Shown here: positions 1-11,025 of the stretch, one piece after another
Position numbering within the stretch: position 1 is the first letter of the stretch
Layout of the letters: the number at the start of each line of letters is the position of its first letter
Source: Pempheris klunzingeri
Lineage: Eukaryota > Chordata > Actinopteri > Acropomatiformes > Pempheridae
DNA length: 64,000 nt
Direction: 5' to 3'
NCBI RefSeq assembly: GCF_042242105.1
Contig: NC_092017.1
Location: 14,301,932 to 14,365,931, forward strand
Notes under the pieces: generated by a model
Database searches by the model: none
The model's input: only the letters and a program-made list of their open reading frames with translations
What the model was told of the DNA's origin: nothing
Made by a program: the position numbers and the translations under genes

Positions 1-951
1 AAATTCTAAGTGTAAAAATTACATTTGGCTGATTTATAGCTTGTCATGTGCTTGGCTACAAGCAGTAACTTCCTTTTTAACGGTTATCAGTCAACAAATA
101 GTCACACATCCCATAAGATGGCAAATTGTTATTTTTAAACTTAAACTTAACTAAACTTAACAACTTAAATGTGTAAAATTGCGACTTTTAGATATACTGG
201 TAGGTGGATTTTGTTATTGTTTGACAGAGCCAGGCTAACCGTTTTGCCTTGTTTCCAGTCTTTATGCTATGCTATGACTGTATACAGACATGAGATGGTC
301 TCACTCATCTAATCCAACTCTCAGCCAGAAGGCAAAATAAAAAAAAAATGTCAACCTATCATACTCACTGAACAGCACAGTATTCTTTTGTGTGTTTGGC
401 ATTACTAATTTACTGTCATTATCTATATTCCCAATCGACTGTCTGGAAAATTCAGAATATCACAATAAAAATACCATGGAACAAGATTTTGTCCATATCA
501 CCCAGCCCAATATGAACCCTTGTTGAATGATATCATTGGAATGCACAAATAAAGTGTTACCCAAAGTGTGAACATTTCCAGTTTTAGTTTTTCCAAGAAG
601 AAATCAGCACTCATCTGCAGTATGTTGGATCTATTTTGATATAATAGATATATATTTTACCTACTCTATGTTTATGTTTTGGTTTCTAGCCACCAGCAGG
701 CTAAGTATTACATTTTGTCACAATTAAGCAAAATAAAACACATGTAACAATGTAACTTGTAAAAATATTTGCACTCAGAGATTACGAAACATCTCTATCA
801 ATAAAAAGTAGATGTTAGCATATTTACAAATGGTCAAGACATTATTATTATCATTACAATTATTTTATACAGCTGCGTTGCTGTTTCTGAACTCTTTAGT
901 TTTCAGAGCACCTGATTTCAGAAAACAGCCTTGAAGAAAACTTTGGTTATA
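1..951. other. AT-rich non-coding sequence
   Basis: I find no coding exon here. The stretch is AT-rich and ends at the TA target dinucleotide (950-951) of the Tc1 element. It holds one partial copy of a fish interspersed repeat near 200-345. It may be intron of the minus-strand gene whose exon lies at 2285-2847, because that exon has a donor site pointing this way. Confidence 0.6.
200..345. repeat. Partial copy of a teleost GCTAAGC-type interspersed repeat
   Basis: The stretch contains the same core as the fuller copy at 6661-6965: both share TGTTTCCAGTCTTTATGCTA followed by a run rich in GACATGAGA, CTTCTCATCTAA and AACTCTC. Variants of this repeat are common in percomorph genomes. I recognise it by memory and cannot assign a family name. 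Confidence 0.6.
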
Positions 952-1112
952 CAGTCCCTGACAAAAGTCTTGTCGCTTACCGAAGTTGTTGGAACAACAA
1001 ATAATAACTTGACTTGTAGTTGATCAATTGGAATCTGAAATGGCTTATATGAAAGGCAAAGGCCTCTGGATTATGTGTATTGTACCAAAATAAGGTTTTG
1101 TATCATTCATTG
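952..1112 (+). repeat. Left terminal inverted repeat of the Tc1 element
   Basis: This 161-bp arm pairs with 2032-2192. The two differences I see are in ACCGAAG (left) versus ACTGAAG (right, reverse complement), which fits CpG decay, and GGCTTAT versus GGTTTAT. Long arms of this kind in the Tc1 family often carry two transposase-binding direct repeats, but I did not resolve such sites here. Confidence 0.93.
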
Positions 1113-1892
1113 TTGGTTCGACAGTCCAGGGCCAGCCCTTTTTCAACTGCAGCAGAGCTGCATGAGAAGTGGTCACCAGAAACCCCTGTATCTCGAAGAA
1201 CAGTTGAATTATCTCACGCAGTGGTCTCCATGGCCAAATTAGTGCTCAGAAGCCAGCATTAAACAGAAGGCAACTAAAAAATCGTGTTGCATTTGCAAAG
1301 GCCCACAGCTTGGTGAAAGGATGGACAGAGGAAAAGTGGCAGAAGGTAGATTTTTCTGATGAATCATCCATTGAACTGCATCCCAAACGCAGCAAATACT
1401 GCAGAAGACCTGTTGGAACCCGCACGGACCCAAGATTCACCCCGAAAAGTTTGGTGGAGGAAAAATCATAGTTTGGGGTTACATCCAGTATGTGTGGATG
1501 GCAACATCAACAGCCTGAAATATCAACAAATTCTTGCTGCCCACTACATTTCAAACCACAAGAGAGGGCAAATTCTTCAGCAGGATGGCGCTCCTCCTCA
1601 TACTTCAGCCTCCACATCAAAGTTCCTGAAAGCGAAGAAGGTCAAGGTGCTGCAGGATTGGCCAGCCCAGTCACCAGACATGAACATTATTGAGCATGTC
1701 TGGGGTAAGATGAAGGAGAAGGCTTGGAAGATGAAACCAAAGAATCTTGATGAACTCTAGGAGTCCTGCAAGACTGCTTTCTTTGCCATTCCAGATGACT
1801 TCATCAATAAATTATTTGAGGCGTATGGATGCAGTCCTCCAAGCTCATGGGGGTCATACACGATATTAATTCTTTTTCCCAAGGGACCATAG
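1108..1892 (+). pseudogene. Broken Tc1-like transposase
   Basis: The transposase can be followed across all three plus frames. An N-terminal DNA-binding remnant (ELHEKWSPETPVSRRTV) lies at 1158-1215, a segment with FSDESS (probable first catalytic Asp) near 1350-1370, then VDGNIN, the second Asp in QQDGAPPHTS near 1580-1610, and SPDMNIIEHVW near 1670-1700. It needs several frame changes between about 1260 and 1490, an in-frame TAG at 1758-1760 stands where a Trp codon is expected, and the true N-terminus is missing. Between the second Asp and the terminal Glu of IIEHVW I count 35 residues, one more than the classic DD34E Tc1 pattern. It cannot make active enzyme. Confidence 0.9.
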
Positions 1893-2031
1893 CTTTATGC
1901 TGTGATGTTATTGTAGCATGTTTGTATATTCAAAATAAAATATAATTTCTACCGTACATTTGTTTTTGTATGCGACAAGACTTTTGTCCAAGCCAAATCT
2001 GACCTTTCTGTTCTAATTAAATGATAAAACT

Positions 2032-2192
2032 CAATGAATGATACAAAACCTTATTTTGGTACAATACACATAATCCAGAGGCCTTTGCCTTTCATATAAA
2101 CCATTTCAGATTCCAATTGATCAACTACAAGTCAAGTTATTATTTGTTGTTCCAACAACTTCAGTAAGCGACAAGACTTTTGTCAGGGACTG
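2032..2192 (-). repeat. Right terminal inverted repeat of the Tc1 element
   Basis: This is the reverse complement of 952-1112 with two mismatches in 161 bp. It ends GGGACTG next to the TA duplication at 2193-2194. Confidence 0.93.
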
Positions 2193-2284
2193 TATAGACT
2201 ATATTTAGGATAAAGCTCGGGATAATTTATCAGCTAGGAGAAAAGAGAGCCAGGGTTCTGCATTTATATCAGCATCATACTCAC

Positions 2285-2847
2285 TCCCACTCCTTGCGTC
2301 GTGCTTGTGGTGTGCTTTGAATCTTGTGAGCCTGGTGGGCTTTGACAATGTCCCTCTGCTCGATCAGGCCTCCTCGACGTCTCTTGATCACATTGGGACT
2401 GACCGCCAAATCTCCTTCCACCCCCAGCATCCCCCCCCCAACTTCAAATGTCGAGGCCACATCCAGAGACAGGCCGAGACGGTTTGGATGTAGAGGAGGA
2501 GCATGGCCAGACGTGTGTAGGAGGTAGAGGGTGTCATAGCTAGTTGACAGATTCTGGGGCTCCAGAAGGGACTGAGACTCCGAAAACAGGCTCGACCCTC
2601 CGGCCAGTCCCGCACGATGCTTCTGCCAGTTCTCACAGTCCACTGGGGACGAGGGAAGTATGTGGTGCCTGGGGGTGCTGCTACCACACATGGCCCCCAT
2701 GCCCAGACCACCCATTTGACAATCAGGCCCTGCTGGGGGTCTGGGTAGCCCCAAAGCATTGTGGTCCCCTGTCAGAGACTGAGAGCTGACTGAAGAGGAG
2801 CGCAGTTCCAGCATAGTGGGAAGGCTGCCTGGGACCTCAGCATAGTG
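2285..2847 (-). CDS. Single internal exon of an unidentified minus-strand gene
   Basis: The minus strand is open for 563 nt between a good acceptor (pyrimidine-rich tract then CTACAG, cut before 2847) and a strong donor GTGAGT beginning at 2284. The exon starts in phase 0 (HYAEVPGSLPTM...) and ends after two bases of a codon. The roughly 187 residues are rich in Ser, Gly and Pro, with a basic patch KRRRGG followed by a charged, helix-like end (EQRDIVKAHQAHKIQ, then ARRKEW). This looks like a disordered cytoplasmic or regulatory region. I do not recognise the family. Flanking exons should lie left of the window or within the Tc1-bearing intron, and to the right among unassigned sequence. The Met at 2814 is probably internal. 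Confidence 0.7.
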
Positions 2848-5497
2848 CTGTAGGAAGGAAAGGGAGTAGAGAAGGAGAAGAATACAGGGAAAGAAAAAGT
2901 GAGAGACAAATTATATTAGTTACATCACAGATTCACAAAGCCATTCACTTATCTGGATCATATATTCAGTGTAAATGGGAGAATAATGATTATATTATAT
3001 TGTATATTTTGTGGGCAGCTAAACTGCATATACTTGATGATGAAGAATATACAGAATAAAATCAGGAATGAATCAATAAATAAAAACATTGCGGTTTTCT
3101 TTCTGTGGAGCATTCATGAATATTCTTTTTGTGCTGCTGTCAGTCAGCCTGCTGAGGACAGTTCGTCCGGCTGCTGTCCTCTTAGCTCCTCAGAGACTGC
3201 TGCTGATAGGACTGAGGACTGAGATAGGCCAAACAGAGATCAGAGTTGGTGTCGTCTGAACAAACCGTGTGGATTTTCAATATGGGGTTTAAATGGTAAC
3301 AGAAAACAACTGAAATGGGGTAGTAGGTGATTTCTAACACTTCCACTCACCTCTGGTATACTGTTAATCAGTGCACAATTACAAATACAGATATTATTGT
3401 GAAATTAACAGATACAGAGAGTAGATTTGCATTTCACCCCTAGTGCAGACTAGATGTAGCAACATTACTCACACTTACAGGTGCGGACACTCAGCCCGTC
3501 TGTGCTTAGGTGCTGGATTATAGCTACAATCCATCAGTCAAAAACCTGAAGAGATACTGGTTCTGTGTAACTACGAATTTGTCCAGCTAACCCTCCAAGG
3601 CAATTTGCCCAGTGTATCTCACTCAGTTTAAAATATTAGCAGCATCTGAAACAATTAGATAAGCTGTAACGCAGCAAAAACAAATAATCATATATGCTGT
3701 GCTTAATGATGCAATTTGGAAGAGGGGGGAAAGAAGGGGGAGTAATTCTATCAACCCAGCTTCTCCTTTATCTGGTAGGAACATTGAGCACTAGTCTGTT
3801 TTCAGTTCTGTGCTAAACAAGACACAGTAGCTCCTATTGCCTGACGTGCTGCAAAATCCTCTGCATTGCTGCTGCTCCTGCTCTGGCTTTACAGAGCCCT
3901 CGCCATTTTAGTTAGCCGAATGATAGATTTCAGGGTTTACAGTCCCTTACAGTCTCTGAGAGGCACAATAAAGCAGTAAAAAGAGGATGCACAATGGTTG
4001 TATAGAGCAGATAAGATGACAGGATGAAAGCCACTCAACTGTTTGGAGCATCAGCTTAAAATCCACCAGACTGCTTAAGCACCCTGAAGGCCATTAATTA
4101 GACTGCTGTCAATAAGTGGACACACTGCTATGAATGAAGTGCTAATGATTAGAGATGATTAGCTGCTGCTTGATTTCCAGAGGTCTCCACTACCATTTCC
4201 ACATGTATAAACATTTTTGCACAAACTGAAGTAACACCCGGCTTGTTTTGCTGATATGTTGTGTAGCCTCAGGGTGAGAACCAACAGAACAAAAGCTGAT
4301 ATGAGAGACTTTTCTTTCTTTGGAGTTAAATTAACCAGCAACAATTTGATTTATCAAATTCATGAGGAAGAAAGTGAAATGTGATGTTATTTTAGGATAA
4401 AACAAATTCACAAACGTGGCAAAAAACAAACTGCAATTTTATAATGAAACTTTTCCTGAGGCAAGGATGACGGGCTGGTTTAAGTGTAGTTCAACCGTAC
4501 TATGAAAGTCTAACATAATAGTTTCCCTTATAGCCTCTTTTGACTCTTTGTTTTGGTTTTACAGTTAACAACTTAACTTTTTTTGACCAATCTTATCATC
4601 ATCTAGTTTTAAGTAAAATGCTTCATATAAACATTACAGTGTATGATACTGTAAGCTAGCAGCTCTGCACCAAACAGCAGACAAAGTTAGCAGATAGCTG
4701 GTGAACATAGAGCCCGGTGGACTTATATTTGTAAGGTAACCAAAAACTCCAAGTAATTGCTGATGTCGCTCATTGTCTACTGTATGTGTAAATAAGCCAC
4801 CGTTGACTAGCACATTCACTACAGCAACTTTATGAGGCAATAAAATGTCAGTGTTGTTTACAGCTTGTTGTGCTGCCCTGAAGTGGCCAAAAAATAACAT
4901 ATGTAAATTCATGCAAATTCAATTGAGCAAAATTCAATTCATCCATTCATTTTTTCAAAGAAAAAAATTACTTTTGTTTCATTTGCAAATTCATTATTAG
5001 CTTAGAAAGTGAAACTTTACAAATAGTATAAATAAAACTGGAAAAGCCACTAACATTTCCAGAGATTCCAGAGACTTTATTAGACGTGCTCTCTTCGACT
5101 ATTTTCTGTACTATATCATTTCTAATAGGCATAATAATTAGAGACACTGAGACAGTCAGACAGTGGTGGTTTCAACTACAGCAAGAAACAGGCTCAATGA
5201 CTAGATCATGTTAAATGTTCACCTCTGCCAGAGTTGTGTTTAAAATTAAATTATTTTAAGTAACTGGCAAAGAAACAAATTCATTGAGAATTTCATGCAG
5301 CCCATACAAAAAAGGGCTACTATCAAACTACTGCACTTAGGGTCCTTAATAATTGGTATGACAACTTTGCAAGAAGTCAATTAATTATAAATTCTTAAAA
5401 TACACCTTACAGATTTTCTTTTTACGGCAAACAATCAGTGATGTCTCCATGTACATGTTGTTATATGTTATTATTAGTAGTAGTGGTATTATTTGTA

Positions 5498-5499
<2 letters not shown>
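2848..5499. other. Intron or intergenic sequence, no gene seen
   Basis: I found no exon with supporting splice sites. Short inverted runs near 3140-3225 (CTGAGGACAG against CTGTCCTC) can fold. The remainder is AT-rich unique-looking sequence. Any gene content would belong to the unknown minus-strand gene. Confidence 0.5.
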
Positions 5500-5528
<29 letters not shown>

Positions 5529-5539
5529 CATTATTATTA
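5500..5539 (+). repeat. (ATT)n microsatellite
   Basis: About 13 near-perfect ATT units are interrupted once by ATC. The tract creates artefactual leucine- and asparagine-rich reading frames on the two strands. Confidence 0.95.
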
Positions 5540-5572
5540 CTTTCGTGTTTGAAGTTTATTCTTATTCTTTTG

Positions 5573-5640
5573 GAGCTGTGTGTAACAAAAAGCAATTTCC
5601 CCCTGGGGATTATTAAAGTAATTCTGATTCTGGTTCTGAT
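5573..5640 (+). mobile_element. 3'-end relic of an L2-type LINE or dependent SINE
   Basis: The run contains AAGCAATTTCCCCCTGGGG, then ATTATTAAAGTAATTCTG and short ATTCTG-like tandem units. That is the typical 3' tail of fish L2-like retroelements, and the same tail ends the longer LINE at 13206. Confidence 0.75.
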
Positions 5641-6660
5641 AGTTTCTTCCGTTCCTATTAGCTCTGACATCTTACATTCCCCGCTCTCTGGGGGGTTGAT
5701 GGTATAATGACAATGCTGCGAGAGCATGGGCTCATAGGTAAAGTGGTTTTAATTGTAGCTTAGTGAATATAAGCTGAGCTTCCAGCAGAAAAAGAAAACA
5801 CCTGGAACACACCAGTCCTGCCCATCCTAGCTTCTCTCCTCAACTTTACCGAGTGCTCTAAAATGATGAGGACAGACTCATTCAGAGACGGCCTGTGAGA
5901 TATATGGATATGAATAGATGTATTTGTCAGTAAAATTGTCCATTGTTTGCCTCCTGGCAGGGAAAGTTCTGTCTGAGAAATGGCAGTAGAACTTCGATTG
6001 ATCCAGTGCTCACTGAATCCATTTCGCAAATTATGTTTTCAAACTGGCTAAACAGGAATGCCAGCACGTTTGGCTGATATATAGGGATGTTTGACTGCAA
6101 GCAGTTGGATCTGGGTAGGTAATGCCAGAGAAGCACCAGCCACATGAACAGGAAAATATGTAAAATAGACAAAACAAATTGACTCAGAAAGGTGCAATAT
6201 TCATGATCAATAGAGATGAAATAGGCTGGTACAAACATTTAAATGGCAAGCCTATTTGGCAGACTTGAAAGATTTTTTTAGCCAAATATGATTAGTAAAG
6301 AGTTAAATGACAAACAAACCTCTTACAGAATATTAAAGCTACCAAAATAGACACAGACACTGATGTCTGCAAGAAACTATATATGACAATAGACATAAAT
6401 TGTATATTGCCACAAGCACAAGGCTGCTCTTAAAGTCATTTCAGTTCTTATCGGCACATGACAGGTTCATTGGGTCATACTGTATGGTGCATTTAGGTAA
6501 AGGCCATTTAGACTGTTTATACATACAATATGTAGCCTGCAGTATATTCAATACTGAGGCACTTAAGTTATTTGTTTATGTTCATTTACCATCTGCTAGT
6601 GAGATATGCAGTGGGATAAAAAGACAAATCCTCTAAACAATCCTGCATTTGATCTGTAGC
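5641..6660. other. Intergenic or intronic sequence, nothing recognised
   Basis: AT-rich sequence without supported exons. Open frames on the minus strand near 5760-6238 are short, lack family resemblance and have no splice context. Confidence 0.5.
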
Positions 6661-6965
6661 CAGCAGCTGATTAGCTTAGCTTAGCAGAAACATGGAGAAA
6701 CAGCTAGCCTGGCTCCGTCTAAGGGTAACAAAATCCTCCAACCAGTGCCTCTAAGCTCACAATGTTCCTAATTTTTGTTTAGTTAGCTTTAGAGCTGCTG
6801 GTAGGATGGACTTTTCACCTTTGAACAGAGCAGGGTTACCCATTTACTTGTTTCCAGTCTTTATGCTATGCTAAGCTAACTGGCTGCTGATGTTAGCTTC
6901 ATATTTATCATATAGACACAAGAGTGGTGTCTGTCTTCTCATTTAACTCTTGCAAAGAAAGCAAC
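6661..6965 (+). repeat. Teleost interspersed repeat rich in TTAGCTTAGC
   Basis: It opens with GATTAGCTTAGCTTAGCAG, passes through AGCTAGCCTGGCTCCGTCTA and GTTTCCAGTCTTTATGC, and ends with GCTAAGCTAACTGGCTGCTG and a GACACAAGAGTGGTG run. The inverted TTAGCTTAGC and GCTAAGCTAA ends suggest a fold-back or MITE-like element. A partial copy lies at 200-345. I recognise it as a very common percomorph repeat but cannot give a database name. Confidence 0.75.
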
Positions 6966-8790
6966 TAAGCATATTTCCTGTAATATCCAACTGTACCTTA
7001 ATTATCATCATGAAAAAGTAGACAAAAATGGAAAAAATGTTTTTTGAACAAGAATGAGGGGGAAGAAGTTATTTGTATCATTAGAAAAAAATAATGGCTG
7101 ACTTAATGCGACCACTATCAGAACCATTAGTACAACTAGACCCATAGCACCAGACCATCATCCCAGAAAAAAACACTCACATACTCTAAAAGACACCCAC
7201 ACAGCAGAGCAGACTCATACATCAAGGCTCAGCTGCTTTCTCTGCAACCCACTGTGGCTGCGCAACACAATTATCAAAACCATACTGCCAAGAAAGTTGA
7301 CTGTGGTTTGATACAATTATCCTAACTAGCTTTTAAAAGGCTGGTTGTTGATTAGTCATTGAGCTTTCATACATCCATTATCTGAAATTGTCCACAAACA
7401 TCAAATGCGTAGCTGTGTGGTGAATTTCCAGTTACTTAGATCAGATGAGACTTGACAAAAGAATGTGAGTCTTGACAAGAACTGAATCACAGTATTAGCG
7501 GGGTCAAGCTGTTTTTAGGCTTGTTCTTGGACAGCCAGGTGTCTACAATGTTACTAATGAGGAGTGAAGAAGAGGCTCAGGCAGGCAAACCCTCTCACAC
7601 CTGCTGCCCTCAACAGCCCACACAACTGCCTGATTACAAATAATATCCCACCTCATCCTCCCCTCAACCTGGATGTCAACCCGGTGAATGGCCAAGCATG
7701 TGTCAGAGAGTGTCAATACCAAGAAACTGAAAGTAAATCAGGCATAAGATTTGAGCCAGCTGAAAATAGCCATGATGTGTGGACCAAGATGCAAAAGATT
7801 AAACCACAGTGTCTTGAGGGCAGCGTAAAGGGTCAAAAAAATACATTTCAAGCACAAAAATCTGGCCTGATGATGGCTAAAAGGTTGCTCGCCTTTTTTT
7901 TCTACTTACCAATACTAGTTCCTATTATCAAAGTTTTCTAAATGTGTCATCCAACAGGCAAAATGGAAGAATGTGGCAATAAGACAGAAGATTTAATTTA
8001 TTCAGTTTATATATTAATAGGGACAACGCACATTAATCACCATTTATGTAAATGTGCCAGTGTTAGCCAGCAGACTATTTTTTTAACAGGTTTAAACAGA
8101 TACAGTCGGCCTATTACAAAGAAAGGTTACTGTATAAAAAAATCTTTTCTATGCAATTGTGATTCAACCAGAGTTTGAATTTGAATGTACATTAAGATCA
8201 ATACGTTTAGGAGTTGTCCAACACAATGTAGTAGGAACAGGTGGTACAGAACAGTATTCTGTAAACATGAACTGTATGGCTCAAGTGTGTCAAAGTTACA
8301 GTATTCAGTCATTTTCAGCTACACTGTAAGCTGTGGGATATCTTACAGTTTTGTTTGCATTGCACAAACAGAAGAACAGTTGAACTGGATAGGCAGCTCA
8401 TCCAAGAGTAAGGAACAGTGACACTTATAAATACTTTAGTATCTTAGAGACATATAGTATATGACGGTGTAAGTATCCTCTCAATGAGAGGTTTTCTCTG
8501 GCTCAGCTAGCCTCTGACTGAGCAGTGACTCTGAGCCACTGCAAAATTACTGTTCTCTATTACACAGAGTGCATAAGGCTGTGCCAACATCTCCATATTA
8601 AATTTACAACTTTCTATCACCCGTGGTGGTGAATTTCAGTGAGCAAACGGAAGCAGCAAATATGCAAATGTGTAGGGTGTGATAGGCATATTAAACTTTT
8701 CTGGATGTAGCGTCAACGTTCAGGAAACAAAGGCACATTCATGAAATTTCTAACTAAAAACATATAACATTTAGAGTTAAAGAGCTTATA
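6966..8790. other. Intergenic sequence, nothing recognised
   Basis: No supported exon. A 125-codon open stretch at 7564-7941 has no recognisable family, no splice context and runs into low-complexity sequence, so I do not call it a gene. Confidence 0.5.
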
Positions 8791-8794
8791 TTAG

Positions 8795-9192
8795 CACGGT
8801 GGTGCTTTGAGCTACATGCTAACATCAGAATGCTAACATACTAAACATGTTTAGCAGGTACAATGTATACTGTTCATAATCAGTGTTATATGGTGTATGG
8901 TGTGTTATATGGTGTACAGTGTATTTGGTCATAAACTTAAAGTACTGGACAAATTAAAATTTTGAATTGATGATGGCAGTAAAGTAGTATTTAGAGGACA
9001 CCTCCACCAACTTTTCTGCTGCATCAATTTTAAGGGAAGACCGCAGTTACGGTATAACAATTTATCCTGAGGGGGACCTAAATGTCTGTACCAAATTTAA
9101 TGGTAATCCATCAGCAGAAGTGAAGGGGGTCATGAGAGTCGGACCGATCAACATCCATCATTAGAGCCATGCCACTAGTGTCACAAAAAATG
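8795..9192 (+). repeat. Decayed teleost interspersed repeat (ATGCTAACAT type)
   Basis: The stretch includes GTGCTTTGAGCTACATGCTA, GTTTAGCAGGTACAATGT, TATTTGGTCATAAAC, ATCCTGAGGGGGACC, TGTCTGTACCAAATTTAATG and a terminal AGAGCCATGCCACTAGTGT. These phrases occur in this order in a very abundant percomorph repeat that I recognise from memory. The copy is diverged and partly deleted. Confidence 0.75.
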
Positions 9193-10738
9193 TCAAGGTA
9201 ACAAAGAAATAGCACAATGTGGCAAAACATGAAACTGCATGTATTTGCAATAACAGCCGTTCCCCACCGAGGCAATACTAACCAACGCAGGATACAAAGA
9301 TGATACCTAAACCAGTGAACCTTGTTCACTGCACCTTGCCAGCACGGTCTATTCCACCCACAGCCATGTCCCTCTGCTTCTATTGTTGCTTCTATATCAT
9401 TAATTCATCTCTGTATCTGGAAAAAATTGAATGTATTTAATGAGACAGACAGTTTTTTTTCTAACACAACCTACACAGTTTCCTTACAGATGTAACAGTC
9501 TGTAGACGTGTTAATGCAAATACTACACACATTTTGCTCATCCTGCATGTGTGCTTCCCTTTTGTTTCTTTCTTTTTTTGAGTTTGCAATGTATGAATGT
9601 TCTGTTCTGTCTATTGTACAGTGCGGTGCTGTACTTTCCATTCATTTCAATGTATATATTAGCTTTATTAATTCATTCTTTGCAGTAGCATGCCACTATG
9701 ATTACTATTCTGTAAAAACAACCCCATTTCGCTGCAGGGCTTATTAAAGTTTCATGCTATCATCATATAAGTATTGCGCCGTAAACACTGAATGACCTGA
9801 GTTTAAATAGATCAACTAGCTAAAAGCCTGTTCAACAGACATTTGACATTCAGTGTAACTGAACTTGTGGATGAGTTGTCTGTGTTAGCTCTTACTCTTA
9901 CCTTGTAGTGGGCATGTACACCTGAGTAAACATTACCATAGTATAATTCTGAATTCTTGGTATTTATGAGTTTCAGCTACAGAGAAAAACAGTGACTCAT
10001 TTTTCTGTTTTGTGCTCATTTTGCTCAATAATCTATAAAGGCAGCCAGGCTTTTTGTCTTTAACTATAGCCAGGTAGACTGTGACATGTAGCCTTCAGAC
10101 GATGAAAAGACATTTCTCAAAGGGATCCCACTGCTGTGGTGACCTTCCAAGACAGACCATTGCATAACGCCACTGACATCGCAGATCAGTAATGATCAAC
10201 ACTACTAATAGGACCACACTAATAGGACCACCACGCTGTTATGGTCCAGTCATTGAAAGGTAAAGTAGACTCATGGGGAAAGAATAGGAAAGTGAGGAGT
10301 TATCATCAGGAGGAATTCATTTTCCTCAGCCATGTCCTGTGATTACCATTTAGATGATCTGATACCTAAACATACATTTTACGTCTAAACAATGTGTAGA
10401 TGTAATAAAACAGAACAACACAAATGAGAATATCTAGTACCCAGTACAGAGGAGGATAAAACCACTGCCATCAACAGCTGTTTTGTTTGTTTTTCAGATC
10501 TGGACTCCTGACCATTTTTCAACTAATAGATTTCTGAGGTCCTATATGTGAACTTCTCATGAGTCTTCAATTATGTTTGGTAAACATAGAAGCTAGGAAA
10601 GGTTTTTGACTTCAACCTGGAGTTTGTGAAACCACTCAGCAAATTGTTAAGCAAATTATATCATCGCCCTTGTCAGTGGGAATACAATTAGGAAACCATG
10701 TGAGCCAGGTCTAGTAAAATTACCTTAATAACGATTAT
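9193..10738. other. Intergenic sequence with a possible LINE-tail relic
   Basis: No supported exon. A run at about 9600-9755 (TGTACAGTGCGGTGCTGTAC, later CCCATTTCGCTGCAGGGCTT and TATTAAAGT) resembles an old LINE 3' end. A 14-bp unit CACTAATAGGACCA is repeated near 10203-10230. Confidence 0.45.
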
Positions 10739-11025
10739 AGCTGTTTACATTCCCCCACAGGCTAATGCTAAGTTAGCACTGGCGCGGCTATATGATGTCA
10801 TCAGCAGGCAGCTCACGGCGCATCCTGATGGCGTCATCATAGTCGTGGGAGACTTTAATCACGTAGATTTAAAATTGGTCATACCTAAATTTTATAAAAA
10901 TGTGAACTTTCCGACAGCAAAGACGCTGAACTGCCTGATGCCCTCAACCACTTCTTCACCCGTTTCGACATCCCGAGGGAGAGGTCTGCCCCCCCACCAA
11001 CCCTCCTGCTGAGGCGGCTCCGCTG

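Larger units (their letters stand above)
952..2192 (+). mobile_element. Tc1/mariner-superfamily DNA transposon with 161-bp terminal inverted repeats
   Basis: The element is 1,241 bp long, starts CAGTCCCTGACAAAAG, ends with the reverse complement, and is flanked by TA on both sides (950-951 and 2193-2194), the standard Tc1/mariner target duplication. The inverted repeats at 952-1112 and 2032-2192 differ at only two of 161 positions, both C/T. Between them lies a decayed transposase reading plus-wise. The copy is therefore non-autonomous now, although its ends look intact enough to be mobilised in trans. It probably sits in an intron of the minus-strand gene at 2285-2847. Confidence 0.93.

Noticed and set aside
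5438..5727. Leu-rich plus frame and Asn-rich minus frame
   Set aside because: Products of the ATT microsatellite and the adjoining LINE tail.
7564..7941. 125-codon open frame in intergenic DNA
   Set aside because: No family resemblance and no acceptor or donor sites. The end is low-complexity hydrophobic sequence.
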